This document shows positions 1 to 9,368 of a DNA stretch of 64,000 nucleotides, piece after piece. Source of the DNA: Sebaldella sp. S0638 (GTDB taxonomy: Bacteria > Fusobacteriota > Fusobacteriia > Fusobacteriales > Leptotrichiaceae); contig NZ_JAMZGM010000005.1 of the NCBI RefSeq assembly GCF_024158605.1, positions 41,234 through 105,233 of the forward strand, given 5' to 3'. A program made the translations under genes and the position numbers. The notes below the pieces were generated by a model. It saw only the letters and a list, made by a program, of their open reading frames with translations, was not told where the DNA came from and did not search any database. Within the stretch, counting starts at the first letter, position 1, and every line of letters begins with the position of its first letter.

Positions 1-1
1 G

Positions 2-40
2 ATGTACACAAGACCAAATGACAGAATAAAAATATGGTAA
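2..40 (+). CDS. C-terminal end of a gene cut by the window edge (tentative)
   Basis: A reading frame open from the left edge ends at a TAA at position 38-40; its last residues read MYTRPNDRIKIW. A strong hairpin terminator follows 17 bases later, which suggests that a plus-strand gene ends here. Only 12 codons are visible, so no product can be named and the frame itself is not certain. Confidence 0.3.
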   Translation: MYTRPNDRIKIW

Positions 41-57
41 AAAATATATAATAAAAG

Positions 58-97
58 AGAGAAAATACTTGGTTAGGAGTATTTTCTCTTTGTTTAC
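58..97. terminator. Intrinsic terminator, possibly bidirectional
   Basis: A perfect 12-bp stem (AGAGAAAATACT, 58-69, with its complement at 78-89) encloses the loop TGGTTAGG. T-rich sequence follows on both strands (TTGTTTAC to the right, CTTTTATTATA on the other strand), so it could end both the gene on the left and the minus-strand gene that ends at 156. Confidence 0.75.
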
Positions 98-155
98 TTA
101 ATTATAAAATAAAGTTTTAAGACAAAAAGGCTGATTTTTGGTGTTGCCATTTGTT

Positions 156-350
156 TCACTTTTTAAAAAATCTTACCAGAAATACAGTGTATAGAATGAA
201 AAATAAGATAATTATGAACAATATAATACTTTTGAAAAATTCACCGGCAAAAGTACCTATAATAATTCCCAAAAGAAGAAAAACGGTTTTTATCAGTCCG
301 TAATCAACAATTGTAAATTTTTTGGCTTTCTCCAAGAAAGTTTTAAACAA
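156..350 (-). CDS. Small two-helix membrane protein
   Basis: A 64-residue protein with a short positively charged N-terminus (FLEKAKKF) and two hydrophobic segments (about residues 18-33 and 38-57), ending FKK. It resembles the small membrane proteins often mislabelled as phosphate ABC permease fragments; the true function is unknown. The start is placed at TTG 350, because GAGGTG lies 6 bases upstream of it as a ribosome binding site; a GTG at 359 is the in-frame alternative but would overlap that site. It lies downstream of the Hsp20-like gene on the same strand, about 80 bases away. Confidence 0.6.
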   Translation of the reverse strand: MFKTFLEKAKKFTIVDYGLIKTVFLLLGIIIGTFAGEFFKSIILFIIILFFILYTVFLVRFFKK

Positions 351-428
351 ATATGTCACCTCGCTTCCAGTCTAAAAAGGGAAAATTATAATTCTATAAT
401 GTTTTGTCATATACCGTAAATTCCCGTA

Positions 429-809
429 TTAATCATAAAAACAAAAAGACTTCGGAATAGTAAGTGTAAATATTCCATTAAAAAGCTTGGTTTTTATGTT
501 ATTAATATCAGAATTTTCAGGAATTGTCATAGTTTTTTCATAAGATTTCAGATATTTTTCATAGATTTCATTATTATTATCGGAATCAGTTTCGCAATGA
601 TCTCCGCAGTTTATAATCAGCTTTTCATTTTCTACCTTAACAGAAAAATTTTCTATATCTGTTTCTGATGTAATAACTTTGATGTAATGGTTACTAACAT
701 CCTCAGAAGTAACAACAGAAGGAACAGAATATTTCAGATTAAAGAAATCAGCTTTTTTATATATTTTCTCAAAAAAAATCGAGTTATCGACTATATTTTT
801 TTTATTCAT
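429..809 (-). CDS. Small heat-shock protein, Hsp20/alpha-crystallin family
   Basis: A 126-residue protein whose second half reads as an alpha-crystallin domain: a beta-strand pattern around VENEKLIINC, then YEKTMTIPENSDINNIKTKL, and the family's closing signature NGIFTLTIPKS. Such proteins are ATP-independent holdases that bind unfolding proteins in the cytoplasm. The canonical A-x-x-x-G-V-L motif is degenerate (KLFNGIFTLTI), so it is a divergent member. The start is ATG 809, placed 6 bases after AGAGGTG; the GTG at 818 is part of that ribosome binding site. No CIRCE element was seen upstream. Confidence 0.75.
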   Translation of the reverse strand: MNKKNIVDNSIFFEKIYKKADFFNLKYSVPSVVTSEDVSNHYIKVITSETDIENFSVKVENEKLIINCGDHCETDSDNNNEIYEKYLKSYEKTMTIPENSDINNIKTKLFNGIFTLTIPKSFCFYD

Positions 810-1111
810 AATTATCACCTCTTGAATTTATTATATCCGGATACTGTAAATGCAGATAAAAGTATGAAAGTGCAGACTAAATCAAATTCTTTTTTGTAAT
901 TTCACGTAATTATAGCCTTGTATTCTTAAGTTAACCTTAGATTTACCATTACATTGTATTTGGAATTTTTTTAAACAGTGAAAAGGTGTATGGATGCTAT
1001 GAAAAAAAATACAGGTTTGTGTATTTTAATATTATCATACAGAGAGATTATAAAAATATCGGAAATATGATAATATATAACAAGAAAATAAAAATGGAGG
1101 AGTGTGGAGAA

Positions 1112-2050
1112 ATGAATATAGATATTCTTAGAATAATAGCCCTGCTGGATATAATTCTTATACATACGCTGAAATCTCAGAATAACTTTGATATTTTGAA
1201 TTTTATGTTTACTTTTGTATCCATAGGAATAAATCTTTTTATAATGATAAGCGGATATCTGCTTCTGGATAAAGAGGAAAATCCTTTGATTTTTTATAAA
1301 AAGAGATTTTTTTCCATAATTCCCCTTTATATTATCTGGAGTATTGTCTATATTATTTATTATAAAGAAAATCCTTTGTATATAATATCAGGTTACAGAT
1401 ACGCAGCAGGACATCTGTGGTATATTCCCATGATTACAGGACTTTATATTATTACGCCGTGGCTCAGAAAAGTGTTGAAATACTGCGGGAAAGAAACAGG
1501 GATTGTGGTATTAATGTGGTTTATTGTGAATATTCTGAATCCTGCGCTTATATTTTTCAAGCTTCCTTTTTTGAATCTTTCGGCATTTCCTATAACAGGT
1601 TTTTTGGGATATTATATTTTAGGGTACTATATAAAAAAGTATAAAGATAAAATACATATAAATTATTATAGAATTATTTATATTTTAGGTTTTATCTTTA
1701 CATTTGCAATATCATGGTATTTTATGAAAATAGTGGGTAAAAAAAATGTGTTTTTTTATGATAAAAATTCTATAAGTGTATTTTTTATGAGTATTGGTTT
1801 TTTCATAATTATGATAAAAGCAGACTTGGGATATATAAAAGGAAAAGCAGCGGCGGCAGTTAAGTTTTTATCAGTACATTCATATTTTGTATATCTTGCG
1901 CATCTTTTATTTTATGAAATCGGTATGTATATTACAAAGAATTTTTATATGGTAACTTTATTTTGTATAAGTGCAAGCTATTTTACCGCATACATATATT
2001 CAAAAGCTGAAAAAATATTAAAAAAAATCCTTTGGCAGCAAAAGGATTAA
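1112..2050 (+). CDS. Membrane acyltransferase, acyltransferase-3 family
   Basis: A 312-residue polytopic membrane protein, about ten hydrophobic segments. The N-terminus MNIDILRIIALLDIILIH is the family signature, with the histidine thought to be catalytic at its end; the C-terminal FVYLAHLLFYEI is also typical. Relatives O-acetylate surface polysaccharides, peptidoglycan or lipids, but the acceptor cannot be told from the sequence. The frame extends upstream to 986, but the ATG at 1112 aligns with the family start and follows GGAGGAGTGTGGAGAA; an ATG at 1094 sits on the ribosome binding site. It stands alone, transcribed away from the Hsp20-like gene. The CDS end overlaps a hairpin (AATCCTTT/AAAGGATT) that may be a weak terminator. 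Confidence 0.85.
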   Translation: MNIDILRIIALLDIILIHTLKSQNNFDILNFMFTFVSIGINLFIMISGYLLLDKEENPLIFYKKRFFSIIPLYIIWSIVYIIYYKENPLYIISGYRYAAGHLWYIPMITGLYIITPWLRKVLKYCGKETGIVVLMWFIVNILNPALIFFKLPFLNLSAFPITGFLGYYILGYYIKKYKDKIHINYYRIIYILGFIFTFAISWYFMKIVGKKNVFFYDKNSISVFFMSIGFFIIMIKADLGYIKGKAAAAVKFLSVHSYFVYLAHLLFYEIGMYITKNFYMVTLFCISASYFTAYIYSKAEKILKKILWQQKD

Positions 2051-2135
2051 ATTAATTATTAAAAAATAAAAAGTGTAAAAAAAATACTCAGTATAGTATA
2101 ATATAAAAATAAAATACATTTATAAGGAGGCATAT

Positions 2136-2966
2136 ATGAAAAAGTTAGTTATATTATTTGCAGTTATGTCGGTACTTGCATATTCTGATACTTATAAAAA
2201 AGAAAATAAAACTATAAGAAACAGCGCCGGTTCGGTAAAAATAGACGGTAAAACATATGATTCAGTGGCTCAGGACAGAAGGGTAAGATTCGTAATACTG
2301 CATTATACCGCAGTGGATAAAGATCAGTCAATAAATATACTTACAAAACAGCAGGTTAGTTCTCATTATCTGGTAACAGATGATCCGTCGGAACCGGTTT
2401 ATAACTTAGTGAGCGAAGATAACCGTTCATGGCATGCAGGTGACAGCAGCTGGGGAAGACTCAGCAATCTGAATGACAGTTCTGTGGGAATAGAAATAGT
2501 AAATATGGGCTATACAGCTGTTAACGGAGAGATGTCATTTTATCCGTTTACAGATGATCAGATAAAAAAGGTTGCTGTTCTGCTGAAAGACATAATAGCC
2601 AGATATAATCTGGAGCCTACGAGTATTCTTGGCCATTCTGACATAGCACCTCAGAGAAAACAAGATCCGGGTCCTTTATTTCCATGGGAAGAATTATATA
2701 AGGATTATCAGATAGGAATGTGGTATGATGAGGAGACTAAAAACAGCTTTATGACTTTTTATACTACAGCGGTTACGCCTTTGGAAGTGCAGAACCAGCT
2801 TGAAAAATTCGGATATAAAGTAAACAAGACAGGGCAGTATGATAAACAGACAACTAATGTAATAAGAGCTTTTCAGTTCCATTTCAGACCTGCAAAATAT
2901 GACGGAGTAATGGACAGCGAGACTTATGCTATACTGCTTGCGCTAAATCTGAAATATAAAAAATAA
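2136..2966 (+). CDS. Secreted N-acetylmuramoyl-L-alanine amidase with peptidoglycan-binding domain
   Basis: A 276-residue protein. Residues 1-17 form a Sec signal peptide (hydrophobic core VILFAVMSVLAYS). Residues about 45-185 are an Amidase_2 domain with the expected zinc ligands: His56 in LHYTAV, His167 in GHSDIAP and Asp177 in KQDPGP. Residues about 205-272 form a peptidoglycan-binding (PG_binding_1) module. The order matches the AmiD type, which cleaves the lactyl-peptide bond of muropeptides in the periplasm. It has an RBS (AAGGAGG) seven bases before ATG and appears monocistronic, ending at an intrinsic terminator. Whether it is lipidated is doubtful, as no lipobox cysteine is present. 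Confidence 0.9.
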   Translation: MKKLVILFAVMSVLAYSDTYKKENKTIRNSAGSVKIDGKTYDSVAQDRRVRFVILHYTAVDKDQSINILTKQQVSSHYLVTDDPSEPVYNLVSEDNRSWHAGDSSWGRLSNLNDSSVGIEIVNMGYTAVNGEMSFYPFTDDQIKKVAVLLKDIIARYNLEPTSILGHSDIAPQRKQDPGPLFPWEELYKDYQIGMWYDEETKNSFMTFYTTAVTPLEVQNQLEKFGYKVNKTGQYDKQTTNVIRAFQFHFRPAKYDGVMDSETYAILLALNLKYKK

Positions 2967-2971
2967 CATAT

Positions 2972-3007
2972 AAAAATACTGTTCAAAAGGGCGGTATTTT
3001 TCTTTTG
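2972..3007 (+). terminator. Intrinsic terminator of the amidase gene
   Basis: AAAAATAC (2972-2979) pairs with GTATTTTT (2994-3001), followed by CTTTT. The stem is AT-rich with a modest T tail. Confidence 0.6.
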
Positions 3008-3072
3008 GAGAAATTTTTTTCGAGTATTGCAACACAAATATAAAACAAAAACTTATTTTTTTAAAAAAATTG

Positions 3073-3081
3073 TGATATAAT
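3073..3081 (+). promoter_or_regulatory. Extended -10 promoter for typA
   Basis: TGATATAAT is an extended -10 (TGn plus consensus TATAAT at 3076-3081). The -35 region is poor, as is usual for this class. It would give a leader of about 110 bases containing a 7-bp hairpin (AAAAGGA/TCCTTTT, near 3113-3133). Confidence 0.6.
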
Positions 3082-3200
3082 ATTCTGTACGAAAATTAAC
3101 GGAATATAAAACAAAAGGATAAAGGTTCCTTTTCTCGCTTATTTTTTTACGATCATGAGAGAGATGATTTTATATATTCAAAAAGGCAGAAAGGAAAAAA

Positions 3201-5015
3201 ATGAAAAAGATAAAAAATATAGCAATTATAGCACACGTAGACCATGGTAAAACAACACTGGTAGATGCGCTGCTTAAGCAATCCGGGACTTTTTCCGCAC
3301 ATGAAAAAGTAGAGGAAAGAATAATGGACAGCAACGATCTCGAAAGAGAAAGAGGAATTACAATATTTTCTAAAAATGCTTCGTTAAATTACGAAGGGTA
3401 CAAAATAAATGTGATAGATACTCCGGGACACGCGGATTTCGGCGGAGAAGTTCAGAGAATACTAAAAATGGTGGATTCGGTTCTTTTATTAGTAGACGCT
3501 TTTGAAGGAGTAATGCCGCAGACAAAGTATGTTTTGAAGCAGGCATTGGAACACGGGCTTTGTCCTATAGTTGTCATTAATAAAATAGACAGACCTAATT
3601 CTACACCTGATCAGGTAGTAGATATGGTATTTGATCTGTTTGTGGATCTGGGAGCGAATGAAAAGCAGCTTGATTTTCCGATAATTTATGCTTCAGCTAA
3701 AAACGGGTTCGCAAAGAAGGAACTGGAAGATGAAAGCAAGGATATGAAACCTCTTTTTGACACTATTCTTGAACATGTAAGCGATCCTGACGGGGATGAG
3801 AATGAGCCTCTTCAGATGCTGGTAACAAATATAGAATATGATGAATATCTGGGGAAACTGGGGACAGGAAGAATATATAACGGATCTTTGAATAAAAATC
3901 AGGAAGTAACACTGATAAAAAGAGACGGGGAACAGATTAATTATAAAGTAACAAGAATTTTTGGATACGTAGGACTGAAAAAAACAGAGATGGAAACAGC
4001 TGTATGTGGGGATATTATCACAATAGCTGGTCTTGATAAAATAGATATAGGTGAAACAGTAGCCGAGAGAGAGAATCCTAAAGCCCTTCCGGTAATAGAT
4101 ATAGATGAACCGACACTGGCTATGACATTTTCGGTAAATAATTCTCCTTTTGCAGGAAAAGACGGAAAATATGTCACTTCGAGAAACCTTGTAGAAAGAC
4201 TGGAAAAGGAACTTCAGCATAATGTAAGTATGAGAGTGGAGCCTACTGACTCGCCTGATTCTTACATAGTAAAAGGAAGAGGAGAACTTCAGCTTTCTAT
4301 TCTTTTGGAAAATATGAGAAGAGAAGGATATGAAGTTCAGGTATCTAAGCCGGAAGTAATAATGAGAACAGTAAACGGCGTAAAGGAAGAGCCTATCGAA
4401 CTGGCAATAATAGATGTAGCAGATGAATTCGTAGGTGTAGTAATAGAGAAAATAGGTGTAAGAAAAGGTGAAATGATAAATATGATTCAGGGAACTGACG
4501 GATACACAAGGCTTGAATTTAAAGTTCCTGCCAGAGGTCTGATTGGTTTTAGAAATGAATTTCTTACTGAAACAAGAGGAACAGGTATTTTGAATCATTC
4601 ATTTTATGACTATGGAGAATATAAAGGAGAGCTCGTAACAAGAAGAAGAGGGGTTCTTATTTCAATGGATGCAGGAACAAGCGTGGGTTATTCACTAAAT
4701 AATCTTCAGCCGAGAGGAATTCTGTTTATAGCTCCGGGAGTGGATGTTTATGAAGGAATGATCGTAGGAGAACATTCGAGAGAAAACGATCTTGTAGTTA
4801 ATGTATGCAAAGGTAAAAAACTGACAAATACAAGAGCAGCTGGAAGTGATGATGCATTAAAGCTGGCGCCGCCGAAAGAGTTTACACTTGAGCTTGCTTT
4901 GGAATATATCGAGGATGATGAATTAGTAGAGATAACTCCAAATTATATAAGGCTCAGAAAAAAATACCTTACTGAAAATGAAAGAAAAAAAGCTTCAAAA
5001 AATAGAGAGCAATAA
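3201..5015 (+). CDS. typA: Ribosome-associated GTPase TypA/BipA
   Basis: A 604-residue translational GTPase of full family length. The G1 loop is AHVDHGKTT (11-19), switch I carries RERGITI, G3 is [12 protein letters not shown] and G4 is NKIDRP. Later domains include the beta-barrel, the EF-G-like domain V and the C-terminal BipA-specific region ([14 protein letters not shown]). BipA binds the ribosome at the factor site and is needed for 50S assembly and growth at low temperature or under stress. The ATG follows AAAGGAAAAAA. It is monocistronic, converging on the DUF937 gene with a shared terminator between them. Confidence 0.96.
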   Translation: MKKIKNIAIIAHVDHGKTTLVDALLKQSGTFSAHEKVEERIMDSNDLERERGITIFSKNASLNYEGYKINVIDTPGHADFGGEVQRILKMVDSVLLLVDAFEGVMPQTKYVLKQALEHGLCPIVVINKIDRPNSTPDQVVDMVFDLFVDLGANEKQLDFPIIYASAKNGFAKKELEDESKDMKPLFDTILEHVSDPDGDENEPLQMLVTNIEYDEYLGKLGTGRIYNGSLNKNQEVTLIKRDGEQINYKVTRIFGYVGLKKTEMETAVCGDIITIAGLDKIDIGETVAERENPKALPVIDIDEPTLAMTFSVNNSPFAGKDGKYVTSRNLVERLEKELQHNVSMRVEPTDSPDSYIVKGRGELQLSILLENMRREGYEVQVSKPEVIMRTVNGVKEEPIELAIIDVADEFVGVVIEKIGVRKGEMINMIQGTDGYTRLEFKVPARGLIGFRNEFLTETRGTGILNHSFYDYGEYKGELVTRRRGVLISMDAGTSVGYSLNNLQPRGILFIAPGVDVYEGMIVGEHSRENDLVVNVCKGKKLTNTRAAGSDDALKLAPPKEFTLELALEYIEDDELVEITPNYIRLRKKYLTENERKKASKNREQ

Positions 5016-5020
5016 AAAAG

Positions 5021-5061
5021 AAACCGGTTATGCTGAGAAAAACAGCTGTGCCGGTTTTTTT
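5021..5061 (+). terminator. Intrinsic terminator of typA
   Basis: AAACCGG (5021-5027) pairs with CCGGTTT (5051-5057), with inner CTG/CAG pairing, followed by a T run. The A run on the left side could also serve the converging gene that ends at 5075. Confidence 0.8.
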
Positions 5062-5074
5062 ATTATTAGTTTTT

Positions 5075-5665
5075 TTATTTCTTTTTGAAAAATCCTCCGA
5101 TGAGATCCATTGCGTCATCCATTATGCTTCCGTCTTTGTCTGCATCAAGAAAGTTCGTAAGCATACCCATAAGGTCGCCGTTCGAACCGCCGCCAAGAAG
5201 ATTAGAAGCCATGGAAGTCAGATTAGAAATTCCATCTGCATCAAGATTCTGTTCTTTTTTTGTTTTTCCAAGGAATTCCAAAACAAGCGGAGCGAGCATA
5301 GCCATAAGATTAGTAGATGATCCTAGATCAAGTCCGCTGCTTTTACTGACAGAATTCAGTACATTTTCTTTGTTGTCCCCAAACATATGATTAAGTATTG
5401 CAGCGCCGTTTTCTCCTTTGTAATTGGCAATCATGGAAGTAACATCATTAAGTTTAGAACCGTCGTGATCTCTATCCAATGCACCTGCCAGAGACTGAGC
5501 ACCTTCTTTTGTATTCGTATTTTTATTTAATGCTTCCAGCATAGCAGGTAAAGCTACAGATACTGCTGACAGAATTCCTTTTTTATCATTGTTTCCCAGA
5601 GAATCCTGGATTTGATCCATATTAGATCCTAAAAGCCCTGAAAACATGCTAAGTATGTCACTCAT
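5075..5665 (-). CDS. DUF937 family protein with DxDxDG loops
   Basis: A 196-residue protein matching the DUF937 pattern: an N-terminal MSDILSMFSGLLG, alternating helices rich in Gly, Leu and Asn, and a C-terminal DLIGGFFKKK. Three acidic loops, LDRDHDGS, LDADGIS and LDADKDGS, resemble EF-hand/dockerin calcium loops, although no full EF-hand helix pairing can be shown. There is no signal peptide. The function of the family is not established. The start is ATG 5665 with GGAGGT just upstream. It appears to be a single-gene unit. Confidence 0.8.
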   Translation of the reverse strand: MSDILSMFSGLLGSNMDQIQDSLGNNDKKGILSAVSVALPAMLEALNKNTNTKEGAQSLAGALDRDHDGSKLNDVTSMIANYKGENGAAILNHMFGDNKENVLNSVSKSSGLDLGSSTNLMAMLAPLVLEFLGKTKKEQNLDADGISNLTSMASNLLGGGSNGDLMGMLTNFLDADKDGSIMDDAMDLIGGFFKKK

Positions 5666-5829
5666 TTTTGTACCTCCGATATTTTAATTTGTATATCTAA
5701 AGACATATTACTATATATTTTATTATTTTTCAATAAAAATAAAATATTTTAGAGAAAAGAATTGAAAAAAAGTAATATATGAAGTATTATTTTAAGTGGA
5801 AGTAAAAGATAAAGGGAGAGTGTATATGT

Positions 5830-6468
5830 ATGGATATAGTAAAAAAGTGGCATGCTTTGACTATGGCAGAAAAATTGAAAAAAAATCTGAAAAAAAGAAA
5901 TATTGAAATGTTTTATCTGGAAAAAAAGGAAGAACTTACAGACTTGATAAAAACTTTTGTAAAAGAAAATGAAACTGTATCTTACGGAGGTTCTGTCACA
6001 CTGAAAGAAACAGGGGTTCTGGATTTTTTCAGAAGGGGTAATTATGAATTTTTAGACAGGGATGCTTATGAAACAAGAGAAGAAAAAGATGAAATTTACA
6101 GAAAGACTTTTAATGCGGATCATTATTTTTTGAGTGCCAGTGCAGTGACTATGGACGGCGAAATAGTGAATGTAGACGGAAATGGAAATAGAATAGCGGC
6201 AATGATTTTCGGCCCTAAAAAAGTTTTTGTGATAATAGGGATGAATAAAATAACTGCTGATATAAAAGAAGCCGAGGAAAGAATAAAACTTTATGCAGGG
6301 CCTATGGATGCAAAGGTTCTTTCCAAGCAGACACCGTGTACAATTACCGGAGAATGTGCAGACTGCAATTCACCAGACAGAATTTGTAATAAATATCTTG
6401 TTTACAGAAGAGAAATGAATCCTGACAGAATGAAGGTAATTCTTATAAATGATAATCTGGGATATTAA
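5830..6468 (+). CDS. LUD-domain (LutC/YkgG-like) protein
   Basis: A 212-residue protein of the LUD (DUF162) family: an N-terminal helical region, then ETVSYGGSVTLKETGVLD and the conserved FLSASAVTMDGEIVNVDGNGNR core and GPKKVFVIIGMNKI. In lactate-utilisation operons LutC acts with the iron-sulfur proteins LutA and LutB, but neither is nearby, so this looks like a stand-alone member of unknown substrate. The C-terminal part has a Cys-rich stretch (CTITGECADCNSPDRICNK), which could bind metal. The ATG at 5830 follows GGGAGAG. The next gene starts 21 bases later. Confidence 0.85.
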   Translation: MDIVKKWHALTMAEKLKKNLKKRNIEMFYLEKKEELTDLIKTFVKENETVSYGGSVTLKETGVLDFFRRGNYEFLDRDAYETREEKDEIYRKTFNADHYFLSASAVTMDGEIVNVDGNGNRIAAMIFGPKKVFVIIGMNKITADIKEAEERIKLYAGPMDAKVLSKQTPCTITGECADCNSPDRICNKYLVYRREMNPDRMKVILINDNLGY

Positions 6469-6489
6469 TAAAAATCAGATAAAATAAGA

Positions 6490-7392
6490 ATGAAGGGAAC
6501 TATTTTTAAAGTGCAGAAAATAAAAGACAAAATATTAATGGGAAATATTTATGCTGTAATTACTTTATTTGCATGGGATTTTACATATATAGTAGGGAAA
6601 TTTTTGTTAGAAGAACTGGAACCTGTTCAGATTTTGCTTTTCAGGTTCGTTTTAGTGGTGGCTTTAAGTGCATTACTGAATATAAAAGAATATCATAAAA
6701 AAAGTTTTAGAGAGGAAAGTAAGTTTATAATAACGGGTTTTTTGATATTTTTATATTTTATCATGGAAAACAGCGGGCTAAAGCTTACTAATGCCTCGAA
6801 TATAGGATTTATACTCGGGACTTTGCCGTTTTTTTCATCAATAACAGCACATTTCTTTACAAAAGATGAAAAAATAGAAAAGTCATTGATTATAGGATTT
6901 TTAATTTCAATGTGCGGTGTAGCTGTGATCTCATTCTCAAACGGAATTTCCGTGAGAATAAAAGGTGATCTGCTGATGCTTGCCGCTGTGATTGTATGGA
7001 GTTTTTATTCACTTGCACTGAAAAAATATAAATTTGGGTACTCTACATATTATGTAACTAAGAAAACTTTCAGCTATGCTTCTGTTTTTCTGATTATTTA
7101 CATTTTAGCCGCAGGAGAAAAATTTCCTGATCTTCATAGTATAACTCCAGGTTTATTCTGGGGGATTGCATATCTTGTAATAGTAGCTTCGTTTTTGGGA
7201 TTTATATTCTGGGGCAAGGCAATAAAATATATAGGAATAGTGAAAACTTCAAATTATCTGTTTTTTTCACCTGTAAATGTAATGATATTCTCATATATTT
7301 TTCTCAGGGAAGAAATAGGAGTAAGAAAAATAATCGGTGGAAGTCTGATTTTATTGGGAAGCTTTATACTGAAATATAAAAAGAAAAAATAA
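6490..7392 (+). CDS. EamA/DMT-family transporter
   Basis: A 300-residue inner-membrane protein with about ten hydrophobic helices arranged as two EamA halves. The first half holds FAWDFTYIVGKFLLEELEPVQILLFRF and the second WSFYSLALKKY and FLREEIGVRKIIGGSLILLGSF, both usual landmarks. The family exports metabolites or amino acids, but the substrate cannot be inferred. The start at ATG 6490 lacks a clear RBS; ATG 6538 just before the first helix is an alternative. It lies between the LUD and PNPOx-like genes with short gaps, so the three are probably co-transcribed. Confidence 0.9.
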   Translation: MKGTIFKVQKIKDKILMGNIYAVITLFAWDFTYIVGKFLLEELEPVQILLFRFVLVVALSALLNIKEYHKKSFREESKFIITGFLIFLYFIMENSGLKLTNASNIGFILGTLPFFSSITAHFFTKDEKIEKSLIIGFLISMCGVAVISFSNGISVRIKGDLLMLAAVIVWSFYSLALKKYKFGYSTYYVTKKTFSYASVFLIIYILAAGEKFPDLHSITPGLFWGIAYLVIVASFLGFIFWGKAIKYIGIVKTSNYLFFSPVNVMIFSYIFLREEIGVRKIIGGSLILLGSFILKYKKKK

Positions 7393-7421
7393 ATATATTT
7401 ATTTGAAAGAGGTGTTTTACA

Positions 7422-7832
7422 ATGGAAAAAATATGGGATTTGATAAAAAATACAGGAACCTGTGTTTTGGCAACGTCGCTTAATGATAAACCAAGAGCAT
7501 CAATAATGGAACATACTGTAATAGATAATAAAATTGTTTTCAGTACAGTAAGCGGGAGCATTAAAGCGAAAAATCTGGAAAAAAATAATCAGGTAAGTAT
7601 ATCTGTAATGAAGAATTTTGAATATGTGACATTAGATGGTATTTTGGAAACTTCCACAGAAGAAGAGACAGAAAAATATCTGAAAATTCTGAAAGAAAAA
7701 CATCCGGAATTAATAGAGCTTGAAAAGAGCGGTAAACTGGGGAAATTTGTTTATTATACTCTAAAAAATATTACAGCATATTATGGTGATATGTCAGGAG
7801 AATTCAAAGAACCCTTAATAGTAAAATTGTAG
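7422..7832 (+). CDS. Pyridoxamine 5'-phosphate oxidase-like flavin-binding protein
   Basis: A 136-residue protein with the split-barrel fold pattern of the PNPOx-like family: TCVLATSLNDKPRASIMEHTVIDNKIVFSTVSGS near the N-terminus, followed by KAKNLEKNNQVSISV. Such proteins bind FMN or F420 and act as small reductases or oxidases; the substrate is unknown. RBS GAAAGAGGTG precedes the ATG. It is the last gene of the run that begins with the LUD gene and is followed by a strong terminator. Confidence 0.85.
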   Translation: MEKIWDLIKNTGTCVLATSLNDKPRASIMEHTVIDNKIVFSTVSGSIKAKNLEKNNQVSISVMKNFEYVTLDGILETSTEEETEKYLKILKEKHPELIELEKSGKLGKFVYYTLKNITAYYGDMSGEFKEPLIVKL

Positions 7833-7875
7833 AAATAAAAAAACAGAAATTTTGAAAATACAGAAAAGTTATGAG

Positions 7876-7920
7876 AACCTCGGTGAATTCAGCGTGCTGA
7901 ATCGTTTCGAGGTTTTTTTT
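7876..7920 (+). terminator. Intrinsic terminator
   Basis: AACCTCG (7876-7882) pairs with CGAGGTT (7908-7914), with an inner ATTCAG/CTGAAT stem and eight T residues after. It ends the 5.8-7.8 kb gene run. Confidence 0.9.
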
Positions 7921-9336
7921 GTACAGAAAATGAAGTATTTGAAAGAGTATTTATAAGAGGATAAATGAAAATGGATTCAAAAAGATTATAATTTATGAAC
8001 TTAATAAGTTTACACGATTTCTGGATAAGGAAAATATATATGGAAACAAGAGTATATTTTCACATAAAATTATATTATAAAATAAGAAAAAAAATTTAAG
8101 CCTTATAGCAAAAGCAATGAATTCTGGGTTCCAACCAGAAATTTTTTTTATTTTTTTAAAAAACAGAAGTGTTTTGCATATATTGACAGAGGGCTATTAT
8201 GGATGTACAATTTATTATCAAGGAAATAAAGCAGAGATTACATTGTAAAAAATTAACAGAGAAGAAAAAACAACTGTCAGGGTAAAATGAAAGGAGATGA
8301 AAAAGCGGATAGTGTGAGTATAGTAACAAATAAAATTATAAAATGAAAGTGACTGGTGATGTAAAAAAATTATATGTATTAATCTGACTGTCATTAAAAA
8401 GATAACACATGAAATAGTGTCAGGAAAGACTAAAAATTCTGCGGAACAGGAAAATATCTGATTTGGTTATGAATTCTGTGAGAGATACAGGGTTAATAGG
8501 GGACAGATATACATATAGCTGATACAAAGGAGAGGGATTTAGTCCAAATTACCGGAAATATGTGGAAAATCCAAGAATAAATTTTATTTGACATAAACTA
8601 TATAAGCAGAAGCAATACAATGTTATTTGGAAATATTTGGAGAACAACGATAAAGCATACATATAATAAGTATGTGTATGAAATAATAATATATACAGTT
8701 AATATGAAACAAAAGGTAAATGACAGTTCCAGAGGATTTTAAAATAAAGGAGAAAAATTTGAAAATATGGATTGTAAGAGAATAACTATAAAGCCGGCAG
8801 AAGTGACTTTATAGAAGTTTCTAACTGGAACTGAAGAAAGTAAAATTTAGAAAAATAAAAAAAGCTGAAATTAATTCAGAAAAAGCAGGTGTTATAGAAG
8901 AAATTGATTAAGAAACAAGCGGGTAATTGAACAAAAATATCAAAAAAGCAAAGGCTGGTGATTTATTCAGAACAGACAGCAGAGTTTGCAGTAAACTTAG
9001 GTAAAGTTTATCAGATGTCACGGGTTTAAGAATAACAGCAGTGTATAATGGGAGTTATGGGTATATATTGAAGATTGTTTTCAGATTTTATAATAGTAAG
9101 GTAATATGAGAAACTACCATAAAGAAATAATAGATAAATCAGGAGAAATAATTAGTTTTTGACAAAACAGGGGTTAGATAAGAGCGGAGTATAATTAGGA
9201 AGGTCAGAAAATTCAGCATCAAAAAATATTTCTGACTTTAGATATAAAAATCAAGAAAGAATTCAAAACCAAAAATAAAATTATAAATAATGTTTTACAG
9301 AAGTAAAGTATTAATTTCTTCTGTTTCCGGGAATAG
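7921..9336 (+). pseudogene. Probable decayed gene (no intact ORF) preceding a perfect terminator
   Basis: No reading frame of useful length exists on either strand over about 1.4 kb, in a window where genes otherwise follow closely. The stretch is purine-rich on the plus strand, like the coding strands around it, and short frames look protein-like: 8469-8666 stays open except for two TGA codons at 8520 and 8589. It ends in an undamaged intrinsic terminator at 9337. The simplest reading is a plus-strand gene decayed by many point mutations and frameshifts. I could not identify the ancestor; a surface adhesin is only a guess from the neighbour. Confidence 0.4.
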
Positions 9337-9368
9337 ATACCGGCTGTTTTTAAAGCAGCCGGTATTTT
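9337..9368 (+). terminator. Strong intrinsic terminator at the end of the gene-free stretch
   Basis: ATACCGGCTG (9337-9346) and CAGCCGGTAT (9356-9365) form a perfect 10-bp stem with the loop TTTTTAAAG, followed by TTT. No intact gene lies within 1.4 kb upstream on this strand. Confidence 0.85.

Noticed and set aside
849-866. AATGCAGATAAAAGTAT, shared with 63716-63732
   Set aside because: A single 17-base AT-rich match within 64 kb is within what chance allows at this composition, and there is no shared context.
3693-4598. Long frame of about 300 codons on the minus strand inside typA
   Set aside because: It is the mirror of a strongly conserved GTPase gene, has no RBS and is rich in Tyr, Cys, Phe and Ser, as expected from reverse-strand reading of biased codons.
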